The notes under the pieces: model-generated
Database searches by the model: none
The model's input: only the letters and a program-made list of their open reading frames with translations
What the model was told of the DNA's origin: nothing
Part shown: positions 9,048 through 19,509 of the stretch, piece by piece
Layout: each line of letters begins with the position of its first letter
Numbering within the stretch: the first letter of the stretch is position 1
Assembly: GCF_900176285.1 (NCBI RefSeq)
Contig: NZ_FWXF01000009.1
Span: forward strand, 1 to 64,000
From: Desulfacinum hydrothermale DSM 13146
GTDB taxonomy: Bacteria > Desulfobacterota > Syntrophobacteria > Syntrophobacterales > DSM-9756
Direction of reading: 5' to 3'
Length of the DNA stretch: 64,000 nucleotides
Position numbers and translations under genes: made by a program

Positions 9048-11015
9048 ATGAAAGGCAGGAAGCTAAGCTTGACCCAGAAACTGATGTTTATCGGGGGAGC
9101 CATCGTGTTGGCCGTTGTTGTGGCGATCGGCGGCGTTTCCATTTGGAAATCGATGCAGTCGCTGATCGGGCTGAGCAAGACCAATTCCCAGCAGCAATCG
9201 GAACAGATGGCCGCCATGGTCCGGATGGTCATGGAAGAAGAGGTGGGAAAGGCCAAGGCGATCGCGGCCATGGGCCCCGTGGTGCAGGCGGCGCGGCAGG
9301 TGGCCGCACAGGGAGCTTCGGGGGCTCACGATGCGATCGCGCAGGCAAATGAGGCGCTGAGGGCGATTATCGGCGTCGCCGGAGAGCAATACGAGGGAAT
9401 TTTCCTCTCCGACGCGTCGGGAACGCTTTTCGGAGGAGTGCTCCATGACGGAAACACGAAGCTCTATCCAGGGGTTCAGATCAAAGACCGCGCCTACTTC
9501 AAGCGGGCCAAGGAAGCGGGCCGGCCGGTCATCGGCCAGGTGATTGTCTCCAAGATCTCCAAGGAACCCGTGGCGGTGATCTCCGTTCCCCTCAAAAATG
9601 AAAAAGGACAGTTCCTGGGCATCGTGGGGGTCACGCTCAAGGTGGGCTTTCTGGCGGAGACCGTCAGCCAAACCAAGGTGGGCACCGCCGGTTACGCCTA
9701 CATGACCGACAAGGAAGGTACCATCATTGCGCATCCCGATAAGAAACTGATCTTGAAGCTCAATCTCCACAAGGTGCCGGGCCTGGAGCCCCTGGCGGCC
9801 GCGATGGATTCAGGTAAGTCCGGCGTGGTGGAATACCGCTTCAGAGGTGCCGACAAGATCAGCGGATACGCTCCCGTGGGAATCAACGGCTGGATGGTCG
9901 GGGCGACGCAAACGAAGAGTGAATTTTTGGGGCCTGTCCGGGCCATGGCCTGGCAAGTGGGCGCTGTGAGCGTTGTGGCGGTGCTTCTCACCCTGCTCGC
10001 GTTCTTTGTCTTTTCCAGGAACATGACGCGACCGATCATGGTGGCCACGGAGGGCCTAAGCGATGGGGCGGACCAGGTGGCTGAAGCGTCCACCCAGGTT
10101 TCCTCTGCCAGTCAGCAATTGGCCGAAGGGGCCTCGGAGCAGGCCGCCTCGTTGGAGGAAACCTCCTCCGCCTTGGAGGAGATGGCCTCCATGACACGGC
10201 AAAACGCCGACAATGCCCAGCAAGCCGATAGCATCGTAAAGGCTTCTTCCGGCGATATCTCGGAAGCGCAACGGTCCATGCAGGCCCTGACCCAATCCAT
10301 GCAGGAGATCTCCCAGGCCAGTACGGAGACCCAAAAGATCATCAAGACCATCGACGAGATCGCCTTTCAAACCAACCTGCTGGCGCTCAATGCCGCTGTG
10401 GAGGCGGCTCGAGCGGGAGAGGCCGGCACCGGATTCGCCGTGGTGGCCGACGAGGTGCGAAACCTGGCCATGCGTTCCGCCGAGGCGGCCCGGAATACGG
10501 CTGAGCTCATCGAAGCCACGGTGAAAAAAGTCTCCGGTGGAGAGAGCATCCTCAAGGACGCCAACCAGGCTTTCCAAAAAGTGGCGGAAGGCGCCAGTAA
10601 GATCGGTGAATTGGTGAGCGAGATCGCGGCGGCCTCCGGGGAGCAGGCGGAAGGTATCTCGCAGGTGAACCGGGCCGTCTCGGAAATGGACCAGGTGCTG
10701 CAACGGAATGCGTCCACGACGGAAGAAACCGCCTCGGCGGCGGAGGAACTGAACGCGCAGGCCCAACAGATGCGCCAATACGTGCGGGCCTTGGCGGACC
10801 TGGTGGGGCTCAAGGCCCACGGCCGAAAGGGTGAAAAGCGAAAAGCGGCATCCGGACCCTCAACCGAAAGGGACGTGCCGGTTCCTTCGCTCAAGGCTCC
10901 ATCCAAATCCAAGAAAGGAAACGGCGCGCGTCCTCCGGCCGTTTCCCAAAAGGAGCCCGCCCAGGTTAGCCCAGAAGAGTTGATCCCCTTCGACGACGAC
11001 TTTTCGGAATTCTGA
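9048..11015 (+). CDS. Methyl-accepting chemotaxis protein with double-Cache-like sensor
   Basis: A 655-residue transmembrane chemoreceptor. An amino-terminal membrane helix (residues ~8-32) leads to a periplasmic Cache-type sensor ([55 protein letters not shown]), a second helix (~[24 protein letters not shown]) and a cytoplasmic signalling domain with the hairpin tip [26 protein letters not shown]. Only a short HAMP-like stretch separates membrane and signalling helices. The carboxy-terminal ~60 residues are basic and Pro/Lys-rich and end in [13 protein letters not shown], possibly a tether for adaptation enzymes. The ligand is unknown. Confidence 0.93.
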   Translation: MKGRKLSLTQKLMFIGGAIVLAVVVAIGGVSIWKSMQSLIGLSKTNSQQQSEQMAAMVRMVMEEEVGKAKAIAAMGPVVQAARQVAAQGASGAHDAIAQANEALRAIIGVAGEQYEGIFLSDASGTLFGGVLHDGNTKLYPGVQIKDRAYFKRAKEAGRPVIGQVIVSKISKEPVAVISVPLKNEKGQFLGIVGVTLKVGFLAETVSQTKVGTAGYAYMTDKEGTIIAHPDKKLILKLNLHKVPGLEPLAAAMDSGKSGVVEYRFRGADKISGYAPVGINGWMVGATQTKSEFLGPVRAMAWQVGAVSVVAVLLTLLAFFVFSRNMTRPIMVATEGLSDGADQVAEASTQVSSASQQLAEGASEQAASLEETSSALEEMASMTRQNADNAQQADSIVKASSGDISEAQRSMQALTQSMQEISQASTETQKIIKTIDEIAFQTNLLALNAAVEAARAGEAGTGFAVVADEVRNLAMRSAEAARNTAELIEATVKKVSGGESILKDANQAFQKVAEGASKIGELVSEIAAASGEQAEGISQVNRAVSEMDQVLQRNASTTEETASAAEELNAQAQQMRQYVRALADLVGLKAHGRKGEKRKAASGPSTERDVPVPSLKAPSKSKKGNGARPPAVSQKEPAQVSPEELIPFDDDFSEF

Positions 11016-11033
11016 TCCCCTCCCTCCCACTAC

Positions 11034-11060
11034 GAGCGGCGGTGCGATGCGCCGCCGCTC
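11034..11060 (+). terminator. Terminator-like hairpin after the chemoreceptor gene
   Basis: GAGCGGCGG and CCGCCGCTC form a perfect 9-bp stem around a 9-base loop, 18 bases after the chemoreceptor stop. The following T tract is weak (CACGTTTC), so termination may be partial. Confidence 0.5.
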
Positions 11061-11237
11061 CACGTTTCATGGCACTTTTGGGCGCCGCCGTCCTGCCAGG
11101 AAGACAAGATCTTTACCCCCGTGGGGGGCCGTCATCCAAAGATGGTTACGCCGGGGGATAAGGCGCGTCTATCTTTAACAAGAGGGGCGGTTTGCCCAGT
11201 CCTTGCGGGCTTGTGGTGCCGGTCTGGCAATATGGCC

Positions 11238-11311
11238 GTAGGGCGGGTTCCGAACCCGCCCCACCAAGGCTCTCTGAGAATCGAAAAACCACCTCGGGAC
11301 CGGTGACATTG
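11238..11311 (-). repeat. Dispersed ~74-bp repeat ending in a GGGCGGGTT palindrome
   Basis: Read on the minus strand, this starts near AATGTCACCGG and ends in the inverted repeat GGGCGGGTT...AACCCGCCC. A second copy in the opposite orientation lies at 61126-61202; the two match over most of their length. The rest of the 437-base gap between the chemoreceptor and the AsmA gene holds no convincing gene. Confidence 0.6.
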
Positions 11312-11452
11312 CAACTGGTCAGAAAGCCATAAAAGGGCAAAAGGCCATCTTCGGGCAGCCTCCTCGGTGGCCCATGCCCATGGCAATCCGAGCCGCTCCT
11401 GCAGGGAAAAGAACCGCCGGGGGGCGCGTGCCAGCGTTCTTGGAATCGACGG

Positions 11453-13606
11453 TTAGAAGAGCTTTTTCAGATCGAAGCCCTTGATCGGAGGTGCCTTCTT
11501 TTGCAGCTTTTCCTTCAGCGTGCCCTCCAGCGCCTTGGCCTTTTCCCGCACCTTTCCCTTGGCGGCTGACTGGATAACCGCCTGCATGTCCAGAGCGTAG
11601 CGAGGCTTGGCTAGGGGACCTTGAATGCGGATAGGAATGGGGATGCCAAGCAAGTCCTTCAGGTCCTCGCCGCTCTGACCCCGCGGGACGGCGACCAGAG
11701 TGGTGGTGAGAAGGTAATCGATTTTTTCTGCAGGAAGATCCAGCCGGCCTTGCCCGCCCACTCGCAGGTAGGGGGATTTGGCCGACAGGTCATCGTTGGC
11801 AACGACGCCGTTTTTCATCACCAGCGTGGCGGTCAGCTCCGTAAAGTCCGTGGCATCCTCTTCCTCACCGGGAGCCAACGTGCGCCCTTGAAGGGCGGCC
11901 TTGGCCCGACGGATCATTCGGGGGATGTTGATGCCCTTGTAGCTCCCGTCCGTCACGCGGATGGAGGTGGTTCCCGTAAGCGAGCGAATAATGCTCGGGC
12001 CGTCCAGACCGGCAAAGGTGGTCTTGCCCTTCACGGAGGCGGTGCCCGTAAGCGATTCCTTGCCTTGAAGGTCCTGGAGAAGGGCACCCAGATCCACGCC
12101 CTGAAGTTGGTAGGCGAGGGCGCCGCTGGGTCGTTTGGGATCGGCGGAAAGCCCAAAAGAGCCTGTCACCTTTCCGCCGTAAAGACCCGCCTGAAAGGGC
12201 TCAACCGTCAGGTGATCGTTTCGCACCAGAATCTTTGCTTTCACAGAAGAGATGCTCAACTTGGCCGCGCGCAGTTGCTCCATGTCCACCATGCCGCTCA
12301 GGTCGGTCCCCGGTGGGATCCGAAGGGGCGTCTTGGAGCTGGATGGCGGCGGTTGGGGTCCGGGCGAGCCCGGGGCCGATTGCCCGGAAGCCTTGGGCGC
12401 AGTGGGGGAGCCGGCGGTGGCCGCCAGGATCTGGTCCAGATCCAGTCGATTGAGGTGCCATTGAAAACTTCCCTTGACCGGCTGAAGGCTCGAAAGATCC
12501 ACCCGTCCGCTCAGTTGAGCCTCATCCAGGCTCGCCTGCAGTTCGGGAATCTTGAGGCTATGGGGCGTTGCCAAAAAGCGCAGCTCAAGGCTTGCCTGGC
12601 GCAAGACCTTTTCGGGCAGCTGGGCCAGTCCCTGGGGATATAGGATCTGCAGAAGCCTTCGAGGTTCCACAGGCTGTGCTTGGAGCTTTCCTTCAAGGCG
12701 GGGGATTCCTGCATTTTGGGTTATCGTTAATTGGGCATTGGCTGCGAGTCCGGGAAGATGGAGCTTCATGGAAGGGATTTTCAAAGCGGCTCCGGTCAGG
12801 GATCCGCCGCCTTCAATCTCCAGGGAAAGCTTGGCGGGTTCCTGGACGAAGTCGGCCTTTTCCAGGGATAGATCCAATCGGGCCGGGCGGACGGCCCAAC
12901 GATCCGCCGACGGATCCACCATGGCCTGGGCCTCCAAGTTCAGGGTGGCAAGCACGTGCGGCTGGGTGCTTTCCCACTGGAGACTCAGCTCCACCGGGAA
13001 GAACGTCCCCGGTTCAATGGAATCCGTGGAAAGGGAAATGCGGGACACGGTGACGCTTTGTTTCGCCAGGGCATCGTTCCACTCCAGACGTGCGTTGTTC
13101 ACACGCAGACCGGAGACGCTGATGAGAGGCAGCGAAGCGGGGGAAGGCGTGGGCTCGGGGGCCTTGGGGGCGGGTTCTTTGGCGGAGGCGGGCCGGGCTT
13201 CAGTGAGATCTTCCCAGTTGCTTCGCCCGTCGGGGCGGCGAATGAGGCGCACGTGTAGGCCGTCCAGGACAATGGTGGCCACCTGTACGCGCTTTTTCAA
13301 AAGCGGTAAGAGTTTCACCCGCAGAGCCGCGCGATCGATTCGGGCAAAGGGGCCTTCGGCGAACCCCTGGGGGTTTTCCAGCCAAGCGTCCTCTATTTCC
13401 AAGCCGATCCAAGGAAAGACGGAAAGGCTCAGATCCCCTTCCAAGTGGAGCTGCCTTCCCGTGCGCTCCAGAACCGCCCGCTGGATCGGTTCCTTGTAGT
13501 CGTTGGGGTCCATGAAGAGGCTGGCGGCGATGATGAGAGCGGTTGCCAAGAGCACGACAGCACCCAGGGCGATGAGGCTCCATTTGAAAATCTTTCGCGT
13601 TGCCAT
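11453..13606 (-). CDS. AsmA family protein
   Basis: About 717 residues. An amino-terminal membrane helix (WSLIALGAVVLLATALIIAASLF) is followed by the typical AsmA start FMDPNDYKEPIQRAVLERTGRQLHLEGDLSLSV and a long, mostly beta, repetitive periplasmic region with a Pro/Ser-rich linker near the middle (~residue 400). The carboxy-terminal part (GTTSIRVTDGSYKGINIPRMI, LPAEKIDYLLTTTLVAVP) matches the AsmA C-terminal domain. AsmA-like proteins are inner-membrane anchored and implicated in outer-membrane lipid homeostasis. ATG 13606 is chosen because GGAG lies 8-11 bases before it; longer readings add a low-complexity leader. It is divergent from the hdr operon. Confidence 0.88.
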   Translation of the reverse strand: MATRKIFKWSLIALGAVVLLATALIIAASLFMDPNDYKEPIQRAVLERTGRQLHLEGDLSLSVFPWIGLEIEDAWLENPQGFAEGPFARIDRAALRVKLLPLLKKRVQVATIVLDGLHVRLIRRPDGRSNWEDLTEARPASAKEPAPKAPEPTPSPASLPLISVSGLRVNNARLEWNDALAKQSVTVSRISLSTDSIEPGTFFPVELSLQWESTQPHVLATLNLEAQAMVDPSADRWAVRPARLDLSLEKADFVQEPAKLSLEIEGGGSLTGAALKIPSMKLHLPGLAANAQLTITQNAGIPRLEGKLQAQPVEPRRLLQILYPQGLAQLPEKVLRQASLELRFLATPHSLKIPELQASLDEAQLSGRVDLSSLQPVKGSFQWHLNRLDLDQILAATAGSPTAPKASGQSAPGSPGPQPPPSSSKTPLRIPPGTDLSGMVDMEQLRAAKLSISSVKAKILVRNDHLTVEPFQAGLYGGKVTGSFGLSADPKRPSGALAYQLQGVDLGALLQDLQGKESLTGTASVKGKTTFAGLDGPSIIRSLTGTTSIRVTDGSYKGINIPRMIRRAKAALQGRTLAPGEEEDATDFTELTATLVMKNGVVANDDLSAKSPYLRVGGQGRLDLPAEKIDYLLTTTLVAVPRGQSGEDLKDLLGIPIPIRIQGPLAKPRYALDMQAVIQSAAKGKVREKAKALEGTLKEKLQKKAPPIKGFDLKKLF

Positions 13607-13797
13607 GACCTTTGCTCCTTCCTGCATGCCTTGTGATCTGCGTTCCGATTGCCTGCGCCGGGTGGCGCCATCTTGGGGGCTGGCCGACTGTATCTTTAAG
13701 GATCTTGGCCTTAAGGGATCATAGCACGTGGGCGGGGGAGGGGCGCAAGGGGGGGAGTTGAGCCCCAGGGATGGACCAGACCGCATGGAATTTGAAT

Positions 13798-13826
13798 TTG
13801 ACAAACCGGGGCGGGAGCGCTATGTA
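13798..13826 (+). promoter_or_regulatory. Sigma-70-type promoter for the hdr selenoprotein operon
   Basis: TTGACA at 13798-13803 and TATGTA at 13821-13826 are separated by 17 bases, a good fit to the housekeeping consensus. The first gene begins about 94 bases after the -10 element. The promoter lies in the 313-base gap between the divergent AsmA and hdr genes. Confidence 0.6.
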
Positions 13827-13919
13827 GGGGCGGCATGCACAAAATGCACAAGATGGGTCCGAGCATGTCACGGGGGGACACAAAGTCCTTGGCACGGCCT
13901 GAACAGGGGGTAAGAGCCG

Positions 13920-15392
13920 ATGATTGTGGTACAGATCGGGCGACTGGCCCAGCAGTTGGGGGTGCATCGCAACACGATCCGCAACTGGATTCGAAGCGGC
14001 AAACTACCGGCGCGGGGCGTGCCGGGCAAGAGATATTTGATTTCGGAAGAAGATTTTCACAAACTCTGCCACGCCTTCGGCCTGGATCCGGAAAGCATCG
14101 CGGTGCGCCGCATCCCCATGAAGGCCGATCAAGAGAGCCCGCCGCAGGAACCGTCGGTCCCCCTCACCCAATTGAAGCCCCGCACCAACCTCCTGCGGGC
14201 CTCCCCCCAATGGGCCGATGTGTGTCTCACCTGCGGCAGCTGCGCCAGCGCCTGCCCCATCTCCGCCGTGGACGGCCTGGACCCGCGCAAGGTGGTGCGC
14301 ATGGCGGTGCTGGGGTTGGAAAACCAGCTGCTGGAATCCGACTGGGTGTGGAAGTGCACCCTTTGTGGAAAGTGTGAAGAGGCCTGCCCCATGAACGTGG
14401 AGATCGTCTCCCTCATTCGGGCCGTGCGCGGCAAGCAACCCCGCGACCGGGTTCCCGTTTCCCTGCAACGGGGGCTGCAGACCTGCTTGGAGACGGGAAA
14501 CAACCTGGGCATCCCCCAGGAAGACTTCGTGGGGGTGTGTCTGGATCTGGCCGACGAATTGGTGGAGGAGGGCTGGAACGGCTTTCGGGTTCCGCTGGAT
14601 GTGAAGGGAGCTCGGGTGCTGGTCACGGTCAATTCCAAGGAGCCCTTTGCCGATCCGGACGACATGAAGTTTCTATGGAAGGTGCTGCATGCGGCCGGGG
14701 AATCCTGGACGCTAACCACCGAGCATTGGGAAGGCCTCAATTGGGCGTATTTTACGGGGGACGACCAGACCATGCGGGCCCTGGTGGCCCGGCTGGTGGA
14801 CCAGATGGCCCGCTTGGAGTGCCGGACTCTCCTTCTGCCCCTATGAGGTCATGCCTATTACGCGACCCGGGTCGGGTTGCAACGCTGGTTTCCGGAGGAA
14901 TTGGGAAAGTTCCAGGTGCTTTCCATCTTCGACCTGCTCATGGATTATGTACAGACAGGGCGTCTGGAATTGGACCCCAGGCTCCATCCGGAGACCACCA
15001 CGTTCCACGATTCTTGTCATTACGGCAGAAAATCGCTCCAGGCATTCGGCCACGGCTACTTCGAGGAAGGCCGCTGGCTTGTGCGTCAGTGCTGTCCCAA
15101 CTACGTGGAGATGTATCCCAATCGCGAAGGCAATTACTGCTGCGGGGGCGGAGGCGGCCTGTGGTCCGTACCGTTCCATGAGGAGCGCGTCTTTCATGGA
15201 AGATTCAAGGCGCGCCAGATCCGCAACTGCGGGGCTCGGCGCGTGGTGACGGCCTGTCACAACTGCCGGGACCAGATGGAGAAGAGCCTTCGTAAGGAGT
15301 ACGATCTGGACGTGGAAGTGGTCTATTTGTGGGAGCTTCTGGCCCGATCCCTGGCGGCGCCGGGCCGGAGGAGCAGCGGAGGGTCTCGATGA
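13920..15392 (+). CDS. HdrD-like iron-sulfur selenoprotein with amino-terminal helix-turn-helix
   Basis: About 490 residues when the TGA at 14844-14846 is read as selenocysteine (residue 309). Residues 1-50 form an excisionase/MerR-like helix-turn-helix ([22 protein letters not shown]). Residues ~98-155 hold two ferredoxin motifs ([12 protein letters not shown] and [12 protein letters not shown]) as in HdrC. The rest resembles HdrB/HdrD: the TGA falls in [14 protein letters not shown], where relatives have a Cys before Gly-His, and a later cysteine-rich module follows ([25 protein letters not shown]). The reading frame and similarity continue unbroken after the TGA. A SECIS-like hairpin follows 15 nt downstream. 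It probably exchanges electrons with HdrA and MvhD. AGGGGG precedes ATG 13920; the stop overlaps hdrA (ATGA). Confidence 0.85.
14862..14880 (+). promoter_or_regulatory. SECIS-like hairpin of the HdrD-like gene
   Basis: GCGACCC (14862-14868) pairs with GGGTTGC (14874-14880), seven pairs including one G-T, around the loop GGGTC. It begins 15 bases after the TGA, inside the coding region, as bacterial SECIS elements do. Loop G and U residues fit SelB recognition in known cases. Confidence 0.6.
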
Positions 15393-18300
15393 TTCAACAG
15401 AAAGTGGGGGCCGTGCTGGTGGTCGGCGGGGGTATCGCCGGCATTCAGGCGGCCTTGGATCTGGCCGATACCGGATTTTTCGTCTACCTGGTGGAGCGCC
15501 GGGGGGCCATTGGAGGCACCATGGCCCAGTTGGACAAGACCTTCCCCGGAAATGAATGCTCCATGTGAATCCTGGCGCCCAAGGTGGTCGAGTGCGGTCG
15601 GCACTTGAATATCGAGCTCTTGACGCTCACGGACGTGGAGCAGGTGGAAGGGGAGATCGGCCGGTTTCGGGTGAAACTGCGCCAAAGGCCTCGCTATGTG
15701 AACATGGACCGGTGCATGGCCTGCGGCGAATGCGCTCGGGTCTGTCCCCAGGAAGTGGCCGATGCATTCAATGGGGGGATCACCACCCGCAAGGCCATCT
15801 ATCTTCGCTATCCGCAGGCCGTTCCGCTCAAGTACCAAATCGATCCCCAGCGGTGCCTCAAGATCCAATCGGGTACGTGCGGAGCCTGCGAGAAGGTGTG
15901 CCAGGCGCAAGCCATCAACTGGGAGGATCGGGAGCGTTCTTGGACGGTGGACGTGGGATCGATCATTCTGGCCCCGGGATTTCAACCCTTCGACCCGCGG
16001 GGCATCCGCACGTGGGGTTATGGAATCTTTCCCAACGTGATCACCTCCATGGAATTGGAGTGCTACCTGTCCACGGCCGGGCCCACCCAGGGCCGTCTCA
16101 TCCGGCCATCCGATGGCGGGCCCGTGCGCAAGATCGCCTTTGTGCAGTGTGTGGGCAGTCGGGATGAGAACAACTGCGGCCACGGCTACTGTTCGGCCGT
16201 GTGCTGCATGTCCGCGCTCAAAGAAGCCATGCTGGCCAAGGAAGTGGGCGGTGACGTGGATGTGGCCGTCTTCTTCCTGGACATGCGGACCCCGGGAAAA
16301 GACTTCGAGCGCTACTACGAAAAGGCGCGCCGGCGGGGCATCCGCTTCAACCGCTGCCGGGTGCATTCCCTGGAACCCGTGGGGGACTGCCAAAGGCTCT
16401 ATTTTCGCTACATCACGAATGAGGGCAGGCCGGCGCGGGAAACCTTCGACCTGGTGGTGCTATCGTTGGGGATGGAAACGAACGCCGACGCCCGAGGGCT
16501 GGCGGAGCGTTCCGGACTGCAGCTCAATGAGGACGGGTTTCTGGACACGTCGTCCTTTCAGCCGGTGGCCACGGAGCGCCCTGGTATCTACGCCTGCGGT
16601 GTCTATACGGGGCCCAAGGACATCCCCGGTTCCGTGGTGGAGGCCTCGGCCGCCGCCATGGCGGCGGCGGGCCATCTGGCCGAGGTTCGAAACAGCCTGG
16701 TTCGCTCCGTGGAATTTCCCCAGGAAAGGGATGTGGCCCACGAGGAAGCGCGGGTCGGGGTCTTTGTCTGCTGTTGCGGGTCCAACATCGCCGGGGTGAT
16801 CGACGTGGAGGAAGTGGCAGAGTATGCCAAGCACCTTCCCCACGTGGTCCACGTGGAAACGAGCCTCTTTGCGTGTTCCCAGGACACCCAGGAATGGATT
16901 CGCCGCCGCATTGAGCAGTTGGGTTTGAACCGCCTGGTGGTGGCTGCTTGTTCTCCCCGTTCCCATGAACCCCTCTTTCGCGAGACCTTAAAGAATGCGG
17001 GGCTGAACGAGTATCTTTTCGAGATGGCCAACATTCGCAACCAAGCGTCCTGGGTCCATGCCCACGCGCCCCGAGAAGCCACCGACAAGGCCAAAGATCT
17101 GGTGCGCATGGCGGTGGCCAAGGTGGTGTTGGCGGAGCCGCTGCCCCCCGTCCAGGCCAATGTGAACCCCACGGTTCTCGTGATCGGCGGGGGCGTGGCG
17201 GGCATGACGGCGGCGCTTGGCATGGCCGATCAGGGATATCCGGTTCATCTGGTGGAAAAGAGCTCGCAGCTGGGAGGCAATGCCCGACACTTGTATCGGA
17301 CCTGGAAAGGGGAGGCCATTCCTGAATTTGTGGAATCCCTGGTGGAACGTGTCAAGGCCCACCCTTATATCAGCATCTACCTGAGGAGCCAGGTCGTCAA
17401 GGCAGAGGGCTTTCTGGGCAACTTTCGCTCCACGATCCGCAAAGGGAACTCCCCCCTCATCCTGGACCATGGAGTGGCCATCGTGGCCGTGGGCGCCACC
17501 GCTTACAAGCCCCAGGAATACGGCTACGCGGAATCCCAAAGGGTCCTGACGGCCCTGGAATTCGACAAGCTGCACGCGGTGGGCGACGAACGGGTGGCCA
17601 AGGGACGCAGCTTCGTCTTCATCCAATGTGTGGGATCCCGTGAGCCTGAACGGCCCTACTGCTCCCGGGTCTGTTGCACCCATTCCATTCAAGCGGCCAT
17701 CGAGCTCAAAGAGGAGGATCCATCGCGGGAGATCACCATCCTCTACCGGGATATCCGCACCTACGGGCTGCGTGAGAAACTCTACAAGAAGGCTCGGGAA
17801 ATGGGCGTCGTGTTCATCAACTATGACATGCACGACAAACCTTCCGTTCGTCTGGGACCCAATGAACTCTACGTGCAGGTTACCGACCACGTGCTGCACA
17901 TGCCCCTATCCATTCGTGCGGATGTGGTCATCCTGGCCACGGCCATCGTGCCCCACCCGGACGTGAAAGATCTGGCCCAGGTCTATCGGATTCCAATCAA
18001 CGAGGATGGCTTTTTTCAGGAGGCCCACGCCAAACTGCGCCCGGTGGACTTTGCCGGCGAAGGTCTCTTTCTGGCCGGATTGGCCCACTATCCCAAGCCC
18101 CTGGACGAGACCATCGCGCAGGCCATGGCGGCTGTGGCGCAAGCCACCCGGGTGCTGTCCATACGCCGAAAGGATGTGGATGCCATCAAGGCCTACGTGG
18201 TGGAAGACAAGTGCGACGGGTGTGGCCTCTGCCTGGACGTGTGTCCCTTTGGGGCCATCGATTGGGATCCCAAGTCCGGGGGCGGGGAAGGGACCAAATT

Positions 18301-18433
18301 GGTTCGCATCAACGCGATCCTCTGCAAAGGATGCGGATCCTGCCAGGCCACGTGCCCCAAGGACGGAGTGCGGGTGGCCGGATTCACCTATCACCAGCTC
18401 ATGGAACAGGTTCGAAGCTGTTTCGCCGCATAG
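15389..18433 (+). CDS. hdrA: Tandem HdrA-like flavin iron-sulfur selenoprotein
   Basis: About 1014 residues when the TGA at 15566-15568 is read as selenocysteine (residue 60). The TGA lies in [18 protein letters not shown], the HdrA motif where relatives have a Cys. Layout: FAD domain ([14 protein letters not shown]), ferredoxin motifs ([21 protein letters not shown]) and a [23 protein letters not shown] segment; then, from about residue 455, a second HdrA-like unit starting [13 protein letters not shown] and [11 protein letters not shown], with another FAD site ([16 protein letters not shown], ~residue 594); finally two ferredoxin motifs ([24 protein letters not shown], ~940-1000). HdrA proteins carry the flavin used for electron bifurcation. 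Start and stop of the upstream gene overlap; mvhD follows. Confidence 0.88.
15588..15608 (+). promoter_or_regulatory. SECIS-like hairpin of hdrA
   Basis: TCGAGTGC pairs with GCACTTGA (eight pairs, one G-T) around the loop GGTCG, starting 19 bases after the in-frame TGA. Spacing and loop resemble those after the other two recoded TGA codons in the window. Confidence 0.6.
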
Positions 18434-18478
18434 CCTGACCGGCACGCCGGGTTGCGGCGCCCGCAGGAGGAGTGGTCC

Positions 18479-18889
18479 TTGAAGATCCAGGAAAGCTCCA
18501 TGAAGCATCGATTCCGAATCATCGCCTTTGCCTGTCACTGGTGCGCCTATGCGGCGGCCGATCTGGCCGGAACCGCTCGCATGGCCTATCCAGCGAGCGT
18601 TCGTATCATCCGCGTTCTTTGCTCCAGCATGGTGCACCCTCACTTGGTTCTGGAGGCCTTCCAGAGGGGTGCCGACGGGGTGCTGGTCATGGGCTGCCGT
18701 GAAGGCGAATGCCATTACCTGGACGGAAACCTTCGGGCCAAGGACCGGTTGAGCGCCCTGGAAGACATGCTGGAGACCATGGGCATCGAAAGCGAGCGTT
18801 TTCGTCTGGTGTGGTGTTCCTCGGCGGAAGCCGAACGGTTCACCCAAGCCTGCGTGGAGATGGAACAGACCCTGGCGTCCCTTGGCTGA
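18479..18889 (+). CDS. mvhD: MvhD/FlpD-type [2Fe-2S] electron-transfer subunit
   Basis: About 136 residues with the MvhD cysteine pattern: FACHWCAYAAADLAG, RVLCSSMVHPHLVLEAF, and VMGCREGECHYLDGN. Family members bind a [2Fe-2S] cluster and pass electrons between a hydrogenase or formate dehydrogenase and HdrA. Here it follows hdrA with no hydrogenase nearby, so the electron donor or acceptor is unknown. The start is uncertain: TTG at 18479 has GGAGGAG seven to nine bases upstream, while ATG at 18500 is a shorter alternative that keeps every motif. Expected in the same operon as hdrA. Confidence 0.85.
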   Translation: MKIQESSMKHRFRIIAFACHWCAYAAADLAGTARMAYPASVRIIRVLCSSMVHPHLVLEAFQRGADGVLVMGCREGECHYLDGNLRAKDRLSALEDMLETMGIESERFRLVWCSSAEAERFTQACVEMEQTLASLG

Positions 18890-19003
18890 GAGCCATGAAA
18901 GCGTTTTGGGGGACGGGAGGCGCCTGGCGGCACACGTCCCACTGCGACGATCCCAGCGGGTCGGACCACGGACGACGACGTTCACACCCAAGGAGCGGTC
19001 ACC

Positions 19004-19270
19004 ATGACAGTGAGCAGCGAAAGGCCGCGGATCAAGGGAAGGGTCCGCGCCATGCGTGTGGATACCACGTGCGGAGCCATCGGCCACATGACCGTGGATG
19101 AGATCCGCGAGCGCATCATCGGAGCGGATCTCAACGTCACGTGTCCCGAATGCGGTGAAATTCACCTCACCCGGGAAGATGCGGAAGAGGCGGCGGCCCG
19201 GAAGGTCCGCGACACGGCGCGCTACAAGAGAATCCTGGAGGAAGCTTCGGCCAAAGAGCCAAACCTTTGA
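19004..19270 (+). CDS. Small conserved-looking CxxC protein after the hdr genes
   Basis: 88 residues, soluble and charged. One Cys in VDTTCGAIG and a CPEC pair in NVTCPECGEIHLT suggest a half zinc-ribbon or a metal site; the rest is predicted to be helical (DEIRERIIGADLN, then a charged tail). I do not recognise the family. It lies 114 bases after mvhD on the same strand and may belong to that operon. ATG 19004 lies ten bases after the weak purine-rich site AAGGAG. Confidence 0.6.
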   Translation: MTVSSERPRIKGRVRAMRVDTTCGAIGHMTVDEIRERIIGADLNVTCPECGEIHLTREDAEEAAARKVRDTARYKRILEEASAKEPNL

Positions 19271-19419
19271 GCTGGGAGCCTGCGGGAAAACGGACACCTT
19301 GGTCCTCTTTTCCTGAGGATCGCGCGAGAGGCTGGTCTTTATGAAATGCTCGCTTTTGCTGGCGGGATGAAGGCCGAAGCGCGGTCGCCCGCCGCCCCTT
19401 TTGCCTTCGCTCGGAGGCC

Positions 19420-19447
19420 TTGACAACCGGGCGATGCGCCTTAATTT
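19420..19447 (+). promoter_or_regulatory. Sigma-70-type promoter before the Hsp20 gene
   Basis: TTGACA (19420-19425) and TAATTT (19442-19447) with a 16-base spacer, about 60 bases before the Hsp20 start. No CIRCE or RpoH-like element was seen, so heat control, if any, is not explained. Confidence 0.5.
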
Positions 19448-19509
19448 TATGTCGGATCGTGAGGGTGGGTAACCCACCGGATTCCATGAGATAAAAGGAG
19501 GTACGGGCT

